A stretch of 64,000 bases of DNA from Pteria penguin. Its lineage: Eukaryota > Mollusca > Bivalvia > Pterioida > Pteriidae. The position numbers were made by a program, and so were the translations under genes. The notes beneath the pieces are model-generated. The model had not been told where the DNA came from. It saw only the letters and a list, made by a program, of their open reading frames with translations, and did not search any database. Each line of letters starts with the position of its first letter. The stretch's first letter is position 1. Positions 57,290 through 64,000 of this stretch are shown here, one piece after another. The stretch is taken from NCBI GenBank assembly GCA_035048485.1, contig CM068592.1:39012045-39076044 (forward strand), read 5' to 3'.

Positions 57290-58420
57290 ATTTTCAAGCA
57301 ACCGGTTATATCAACCTCTTACTGATGGCCTTTCTCTCCAGTGTGTCTTCCAAGTGCCTTATATCGTAAACATTCTACACCCAATTTATTAAACACCCTG
57401 ATCGTCCATTACAAGAACACGAAATACGCATGTGCATGATTGCATAAGGTGCAGTTGTCGGTACATGTTTCCTTTGTTCCCTTTATATAGCACATTGAGA
57501 GAGGAGATAAGAGATAAATGTCAGTCAAAGTAAACAGGAAATAAGTTTTAACAGTGGCTCAAAACAAATTGCTGATTTGTACGGATCCAGGATCCCCTCT
57601 TCTATTGATGAGTTAATATTCCCCCAAATGTTTTCCTTGACTTAATGACAAAGTTTTACCACCTAAGACAGAAACCTCCTTTCAAGAATACCGATGCCTC
57701 CCTTCATGGGCCCTTATATCAATATGCATTTTGCGGAAGGTTTGGAAGCAACAGAAAGAGATTTAAATACGAATCGTCCCAACTCAGTGCACTTTTAATG
57801 ATATCAACAACGGAGCGACATATATACGATCCTTAAATACATGAATTTTATTCAGAAAATAATAATAGTGATAACAAAATATTAGAGTGATATACGATAG
57901 CGCAGGAGTATGACAGCAATCAGTAAAAATAGCGACACATTTAAAGCAGATTGTCACAGTCAAGCAATTAAAGAGGGGTAAATTTTCGCTTCTGAGTCTG
58001 CTTGGGTAAATATATTTAATTCAGTGTGCATTGCTTATAGTAGACACACACTGTCGTGTAGTGATATCAGTTCTTTTACGTGTTCTCAACCGGATGTATT
58101 TACTTTCTTTGTTGCAACTGTTTTGCTCCTCATCCAGTTATTTTCACATTTCATTCCTATTTTCGTTCCATCCTTTTTATTTATCAATTTGAATGTTGTT
58201 TTTTTTTTTCTTTCTGTTGGTTTCTCTTGTTTTGTACTGTGTGTAGGTGGGAAGAAAGAGTCCATAATACGTGAACGGGTACATAACACTTACTGATTGT
58301 ATGGCAATTTACATTCAATGTCACATTGGGTACGTTATTCAATATTTTTGTGTCGTTCTATACATGTTTATGGAAATGAAGTGTAAGGTGTAAGGTTTCC
58401 TTCTTTCTCTAGAATAGATA
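57290..58420. other. No gene seen
   Basis: Upstream side of the receptor gene model. ORFs at 57645 and 58024-58296 lack domains; the latter is hydrophobic low-complexity sequence from a T-rich tract. The missing first exon could lie here or beyond. Confidence 0.4.
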
Positions 58421-58424
58421 TTGT

Positions 58425-59990
58425 TTTACATACACGTTACCTCAGGATTATTGGGGTGGGCATTGTTTTACATACACGTCTCATCAGGATTATAGGGGTG
58501 GGCGTGGTTTACATACATGTTACATCAGGATTATAGGGGTAGGCATTGTTTTACATACACGTCTCATCAGGATTATAGGGGTGGGCATTGTTTTACATAC
58601 ACGTCTCATCAGGATTATAGGGGTGGGCATTGTTTTACATACATGTCTCATCAGGATTATAGTGGTGGGCATTGTTTTACATACACGTCTCATCAGGATT
58701 ATAGGGGTGGGCATTGTTTTACATACACGTTATATCAGGATTATAGGGCTTGGCACTGTTTTACATACACGTTACATCAGGTTTATACTAGAAGACATTG
58801 TATACATATATGTTACATCAGGATTATAGGGGTGGGCATTGTTTTACATACACGTCTCATCAGGATTATAGGGGTGGGCATTGTTTTACATACGCGTTAT
58901 ATCAGGATTATAGGGCTGGGCACTGTTTTACATACACGTCTCATCAGGATTATACTAGAAGACATTGTATACATATATGTTACATCAGGATTATAGGGGT
59001 GGGCATTGTTTTACATACACGTTACATCAGGATTATAGGGCTGGGCACTGTTTTACATACACGTTACATCAGGATTATAGGGGTGGGCATTGTTTTACAT
59101 ACACGTCTCATCAGGATTATAGGGGTGGGCATTGTTTTACATACACGTCTCATCAGGATTATAGGGCTGGGCACTGTTTTACATACACGTTACATCAGGT
59201 TTATACTAGAAGACATTGTATACATACATGTTACATCAGGATTATAGGGGTGGACATTGTTTTACATTCACGTCTCATCAGGATTATAGGACTGGGCACT
59301 GTTTTACATACACGTTACATCAGGTTTATACTAGTGGGCATTGTTTTACATACACGTTACATCAGGATTATAGGGTTGGGCATTGTTTTACATACACGTT
59401 GTATCAGGATTATAGGGGTGGGCATTGTTTTACATTAACGTCTCATCAGGATTATAGGGGCGGGCATTGTTTTACATACACGTTACATCAGGATTTTAGG
59501 GGTGGGCATTGTTTTACATACACGTTACATCAGGATTATAGGGCTGGGCATTGATTTACATACACGTTGCATCAGGATTATAGGGGTGGGCACTGTTTTA
59601 TATACACGTTACATCAAGATTATAGGGCTGGGCACTGTTTTACATACACGTTGCATCAGGATTATAGGGCTGGGCATTGTTTTACATACACGTCTCATCA
59701 GGATTTTTGGGGTTGGGCACTGTTTTACATACACGTTACATCAAGATTATAGGGCTGGGCATTGTTTTACATACACGTTGCATCAGGATTATAGAGGTGG
59801 GCATTGTTTTACATACACGTTACATCAGGATTATAGGGCTGGGCACTGTTTTACATACACGTCTCATAAGGATTAAAGGGGTGAGCATTGTTTTACATAC
59901 ACGTTACATCAGGTTTATACTAGTGGGCATTGTTTTACATACACGTTACATTAGGATTATAGGGATGGGCATTGTTTTACATACACGTTT
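58425..59990. repeat. Minisatellite, 42-bp unit, ~37 copies
   Basis: The unit is CATTGTTTTACATACACGTT followed by ACATCAGGATTATAGGGGTG and GG. Higher-order blocks are clear: the variant with TATACTAGAAGACATTGTATAC recurs at about 58784, 58952 and 59203. The 42-bp unit keeps all frames open for up to 159 codons; these frames are artefacts. Confidence 0.95.
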
Positions 59991-60525
59991 ATTGATCATG
60001 TCTGCATTCCCACTTTAGCAAATTGATCATGTCTGCATTCCCACCGCAGCTAATTGATCATATTTGCATTCCCACCCCAAGCTAATTGATCATGTCTGCA
60101 TTTCCACCCCAGGTTATTGATCATGTCTGCATTCCCATCGAAGCAAATTGATCATATTTGCATTCTCATCCCAGCTAATTGATCATGTCTACATTCCCAC
60201 CGCAGCTTATTGATCATGTCCGCATTCCCAACGAAGCAAATTGATCATATTTGCATTCCCACCCCAGCGAATGGATCTTGTCTGCATTCCCACCGCAGCT
60301 TATTGATCATGTCTGCATTCCCAACGAGGCAAATTGATCATGTCTGCATTCCTACCCCTGCGAATTGGTCATATTTGCATTCCCACCGCAGCTTATTGAT
60401 CATGTTTGCAGCCCCCATCCCCCTTCCCCCCAAGCGAATAGATCACGTCTGCATTCCCATCCCCAGCTAATTGATCATATTTGCATTCCCATCCCCAGCT
60501 AATTGATCATGTCTGCATTCCCACC
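59988..60525. repeat. Minisatellite, ~31-bp unit, ~17 copies
   Basis: The unit is ATTGATCATGTCTGCATTCC followed by CACCGCAGCTA, with CATATTTGCATTCCC variants alternating. It abuts the 42-bp array directly. Confidence 0.9.
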
Positions 60526-61080
60526 CAAATCTTGTTCAACTGTCCAGTGGTATGTGGATCCAATACAAAGGTTACATATTCCAGCATTGGACGTACATTG
60601 GCTTCCAATGCACTGGTACTTGCAAATATTCTACACTCTTTGAGATATCTATTGAAGAAGGCTAGAACCCTATTATTTTTCGCTGGGATGGTATTGGTAT
60701 GTTTATTTAAAACTGTTACGATCATACCACTCAGGTACAGTAAGAAATCATCTGCGCCCATCCTGGTGTCTGTCTTGGTAACTTCTGGGAGGTCGTTGAT
60801 GAATGTGAGAAAAAGCAGAGGGCTAAGAACTGTTCCTTGTGGCACTGCAGATGACCGTCTAGCAGGACTTTCTATTGTCTGTTGTTCAGTTATTAGTTTC
60901 AATTATTCTCGGCCTAATCCATAGCAGGATATTGCCTCTTTACCGCAGTACTGCAGCTTGCTCAAGTAGCAGTCTCTTATGAGGCACCTTGTCGAATGCT
61001 TTCTAGAAGTGTAGCAGAACAATATCGACATGGTCTCTTTGGCCCGACTATGACGCTCGTCCTCAGTCAGGAATGCTCAA
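60507..61080 (-). pseudogene. LINE reverse transcriptase fragment
   Basis: The minus strand from 61070 reads (with breaks) VDIVLL-F-KAFDKVPHKRLL, then 60902-60507 is open with SAVPQGTVLSPLLFLTFIND and GADDFLLYLSGM (catalytic motif altered from the usual FADD to GADD), then LEANVRPMLEYVTFVLDPHT. The order and wording are those of CR1/Jockey-type RTs. Part of the palm after GADD is deleted. The overlapping plus-strand ORF 60481-60924 is a shadow. Confidence 0.8.
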
Positions 61081-61113
61081 CCATTTGCTTTAACGAATGG
61101 TACCAGCTCTTGA

Positions 61114-61393
61114 TTGATTGATTATTGTTTCACGTCATTCCACGATAATTTCACGTACAACATATATATGGCGACGGCATCTGCTTGATGCACTGCATAC
61201 AAATTTAGACCTTTGCAACGGAACCACCCGAAGCAATGAGGGATCTTTTACGTAACACGCCTATCCTGACACGGGACCTCGGTGTTTTACTGTCTTATCC
61301 GAAAGACAGAACACCGATGTGCCCAGGGCGGGAGTCGAACACGGGACCTCTCGATCACGAGCCGAGCACCTTATCCACTAGGCCACACCGGCT
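61114..61393 (-). repeat. Complete SINE with tRNA-like head
   Basis: On the minus strand the head is CCGGTGTGGCCTAGTGGATA (A-box) and GTGTTCGACTCCCGCCC (B-box); the body includes TAAAAGATCCCTCATTGCTT and the tail CAATCAATCAA. TACCAGCT-C/G-TTGA flanks both ends (61101-61113 and 61394-61406). The body matches positions 1-135 in reverse. Confidence 0.85.
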
Positions 61394-61399
61394 TACCAG

Positions 61400-61620
61400 C
61401 TGTTGAAAGGTACATAAATATAACCAAGTATGAAGCTGAAGCTGATCACATCGGGATATAAACTCTGACAAAAAGCGTTAAATAAGTGAAAGTGTCAAGA
61501 TATGTTCCACTACAATTGATTCAAGAGGGAATCCGTAAAATCATAAATGACAATTTTCTTAAACAAGAATGAAGACAGACAGACGGACGGGATGACTGCT
61601 ATAGGGCATACTCATCCCAA
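61400..61620. other. No gene seen
   Basis: Short AT-rich gap between the two SINEs, with a GACAGACAGACGGACGGGA tract near 61575. Confidence 0.4.
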
Positions 61621-61624
61621 TGTA

Positions 61625-61750
61625 GGAGGAGCAGGTTCGATGAAGTGATCAAGCGCTTACCGTGAAGTACAGACGATTTGGGTTCGATTCCCAGATTGCG
61701 CCACTACGTTTAAGAGGTTGACTAACCCCTGCTTACATGTTGCGATATAA
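61625..61750 (+). repeat. tRNA-derived SINE
   Basis: GAAGTGATCAAGCGCTTACC (degenerate A-box) and GGGTTCGATTCCC (B-box), then CGCCACTACGTTTAAGAGGT, as in 32584-32755. No clear target duplication. Confidence 0.7.
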
Positions 61751-62390
61751 TTGAATACAAAAATGTTGGAAGCGACCAAAATACCAATTATACTACCAAA
61801 GTAGGGTACTAAACATTCTCCATACTTTATGATATGTAATATAATACGGCTATGGAGGCATGTTGTTTATGACCTCTCATTTATATATTTCTAATTTCGG
61901 AAACGAAACTAAGATTATACTAGAGTGTTAGTAGCAAGATATGTATTGCCTGTACGTAGCACGTATTATTTCCCTCATTCATTCAGGTGGGTCTGATACG
62001 TATAACTTTTTGTGGCACTACATCCACAGAAGTGCAATAATTCTGACGTGATGTCGCAAAACAAGAATAAAGCAAACATAAATTCTCTCTCTGACAGTCG
62101 TCTGCACCAACTTCTGATTATAGGTGAAGAAAGGTGATAAAAACTGGAATATAAATTTGTTTTAAATTGTGTTTTATTGATTAAGAATAAAATAGCATAC
62201 ATGTACGTACATATGAACATGTCATATCACGAATCAAAACATGTATTATGTATTATATAATAAACCAATGCGTATTCCGAATATTAAAAGAGTTATACAA
62301 GCTGACGCATATGCTGGCATTCTCACAGAAAATCGTAAGTTTCCCATGAGTTAATCCTTCAGTCATTATCAGAAACGTGTCCGTAACTTC
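61751..62390. other. No gene seen
   Basis: AT-rich. A minus-strand ORF (61975-62220) contains a hydrophobic MFALFLFCDIT start but lacks a compatible donor, so I do not call it the receptor's first exon. Confidence 0.4.
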
Positions 62391-62395
62391 AATGA

Positions 62396-62577
62396 AAATC
62401 CATACTGATCTGGAGCTATGAAGGGAATAGACCTTTTCACGAGTCCATACTGATCTGGAGCTATGAAGGGAATAGACCTTTTCACGTGTCCACACTGATC
62501 TGGAGCTACGAAGGGAATAGACCTTTTCACGTGCCCACACTGATCTGGAGCTATGAAGGGAATAGACCTTTTCACGA
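62396..62577. repeat. Minisatellite, 45-bp unit, 4 copies
   Basis: The unit contains TGATCTGGAGCTATGAAGGG and AATAGACCTTTTCACG. The minus-strand open frame across it is an artefact of the 45-bp period. Confidence 0.9.
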
Positions 62578-62877
62578 TAACCGGTCTTACAACTCGGGTA
62601 TGCGCAATAGCCCTTCCGCACGATTAGCTTCAAAGCTAAAAGAACAGTGACCTCTTATGATTGCTGAGCAATGTTCCGGGAAAAGGTATTGTGTATATAC
62701 GAAATACGAGACCGCAGTTATCATGAAAAGGTCTAAACCACTATCACGTGTGCTATATATACCTGTGTCTACGTGAATTTATTCTCCTCCAGAGCCATAT
62801 TGATGTTATTATGCTGGGACTGCACATTTCAAGGTTCAACGGCATTAATGGGGAAGATACATGCAAGAGAATATAAA

Positions 62878-63020
62878 AGAATATGGGAGGAGAAAAATCA
62901 AATGTATACAGTCAGTTATATATCATATAGGAGGAAAAAAATCAAATGTATACAGTCAGTAATATATCATATAGGAGGAAAAAAAATCAAATGTATACAG
63001 TCAGTTATATATCATTTATA
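62878..63020. repeat. Minisatellite, ~46-bp unit, 3 copies
   Basis: The unit contains GGAGGAAAAAAATCAAATGT and ATACAGTCAGTTATATATCA. Confidence 0.85.
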
Positions 63021-63049
63021 TTTACACAGCAACACCGAGCGGTGAAACG

Positions 63050-63300
63050 GATATTCCTGACAGGGTATTCACGTATACCCTGTCAAATTGTGTAATACAC
63101 TAACGTGGTAACCCTATTCTAATGCATTTTATCAAAAATAATTACAACTAGAGGCACAGAGTTATGGTTTTCTAAGCCAAGTAGCTAATCACATTCAAAT
63201 AAAAAATGTAGGGCATCGTGACGTCACAAAACAGAAACCGCAGGGTTGTGACGTAATTTTACAACCTACGGGTATTGTGGAATACCTGCATGTCAACAAC
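63050..63300 (-). repeat. Second copy of palindrome-bearing repeat
   Basis: Reverse-complement match of 1190-1450, including the TGACAGGGTAT/ATACCCTGTCA hairpin at 63058-63085. Confidence 0.65.
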
Positions 63301-63591
63301 CAATCAAAATGCAGGATTTTATAGGATATACATTAGAATCTATCATACACGGAGGTTAGAGCACGATTAGCTGTATTCTAACTTCCAAACTTGGAAGTTG
63401 TAGCACATCTAAGCTCCACCCTTCACTCTAGGTATCATTATTTACAGCACTTTTCAATAGAAAGAACACAAGTCCATGATACAACTTCCGTGTATGATAG
63501 AGTGAATATAACGTCAAATTTCAGATCTTATTCAGATATTCGATTCACTGCAAGGTTAAAATTTGAGATTGAATCTGAGACATTAAACTAT

Positions 63592-64000
63592 GGGACCATG
63601 CAATATTTATCACTGGGGTGGGATCGGTGCAAAATGTGATGGGACATACACTTTTTTTATGACCATACAACAAGCGACTGAGAGATTTTTCACAGAGACT
63701 CTGCACCCTTTTTTTACAACAATGCCAAAGGCTCAAATGAGACATAGTCATAGTGCGTCGTCTGTCGTCCGTTAATTGATATTGATGATTTCTTAATGAC
63801 TATTTTGATCATAATTATGGTAAGGAATATTATTGTGAAAGAATTTTGTCAATATCTCAATTTTTGATTTTTTTGTGAATTCCAAAAAAAAAAAGGTGGG
63901 GTGGCCATTTCTCATATTTTCAACTTTTTCTGCAAAACTGTTGAAAGGATTTTAATCAATCTTGGTAGAAATAAATCACTTATGATCCCATTCAAATTCT
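63592..64000 (+). mobile_element. Left end of a Harbinger-like element, runs off window
   Basis: GGGACCATGCAATATTTATC at 63592 and GGGGTGGGATCGGTGCA match the terminal repeat of 4372-6378. From about 63721 a CTCACCTG-type repeat in minus orientation (GTCGTCTGTCGTCCGTTAA, then sequence like 31410-31560) is nested in it. The right end is outside the window. Confidence 0.6.

Noticed and set aside
58517..59876. Open frames of up to 159 codons on the plus strand
   Set aside because: The 42-bp tandem unit is a multiple of three and lacks stops, so any frame stays open. No start context, splice sites or domain.
60481..60924. 147-aa plus-strand ORF
   Set aside because: It is antisense to the LINE RT blocks QGTVLSPLLFL and GADD on the minus strand.
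61975..62220. Signal-peptide first exon of the receptor (MFALFLFCDIT...)
   Set aside because: No donor of compatible phase follows, and the hydrophobic stretch is short and poorly placed.

Overview
This is eukaryotic, AT-rich DNA dominated by transposable elements and minisatellites, with one recognisable host gene. The repeats are those I know from bivalve mollusc genomes: tRNA-headed SINEs, an element whose ends read as inverted CTCACCTGAG, DIRS elements, and a reverse transcriptase carrying the GIPIGTNCAPP motif. The host gene couples a membrane receptor to an nSTAND3-like NTPase, also typical of bivalves. Bivalve is likely; oyster versus mussel cannot be settled here.

0-22 kb: a TE graveyard. 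It holds fragments of a Penelope-like reverse transcriptase (140-600, 2.8-3.3 kb, and a head-to-head pair meeting at 9.55 kb), a 2.0 kb Harbinger-like element with TTA target duplications (4372-6378), and a 58-bp minisatellite (7.7-8.4 kb). A Tc1-like transposase pseudogene is split by a 488-bp TA-flanked MITE (12-13.3 kb). Then come a decayed DIRS element with RT, RNase H and tyrosine recombinase (14.2-17.1 kb), an inverted-repeat element with palindromic subterminal arrays (17.5-20 kb), and a second Tc1 relic (20.5-21.2 kb).

23.6-57.3 kb, minus strand: a split gene assembled here from splice signals and codon phase. Running 5' to 3' on the minus strand it has a cysteine-containing ectodomain exon (57.2 kb), a possible 19-nt exon (49.7 kb), a Ser/Thr-rich stalk plus single transmembrane helix (47.8 kb), three tiny phase-1 exons of 39, 36 and 39 nt (46.77, 45.45, 44.80 kb), a 66-nt phase-1 exon (27.1 kb) and a 1.2 kb terminal exon with the NTPase (23.6-24.8 kb). 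All internal cytoplasmic exons are symmetric phase 1 and read through without a stop. The predicted product is a type I membrane receptor with an intracellular P-loop NTPase. The signal-peptide exon was not found.

The introns are full of repeats. The ~17.6 kb intron between 27.1 and 44.8 kb holds a degenerate Mutator-like (MULE) gene encoding PHD finger, OTU-like and MULE transposase regions. That gene is interrupted by a LINE (imperfect 12-bp target duplication) and a hAT-like MITE (5-bp duplication); removing both restores the frame at each junction. The 48-57 kb introns contain six minisatellite families with 33-49 bp units, and two more follow at 58.4-60.5 kb.

57-64 kb: minisatellites, a LINE RT relic, two SINEs and a second copy of the palindrome-bearing repeat seen at 1.2-1.45 kb, in opposite orientation.
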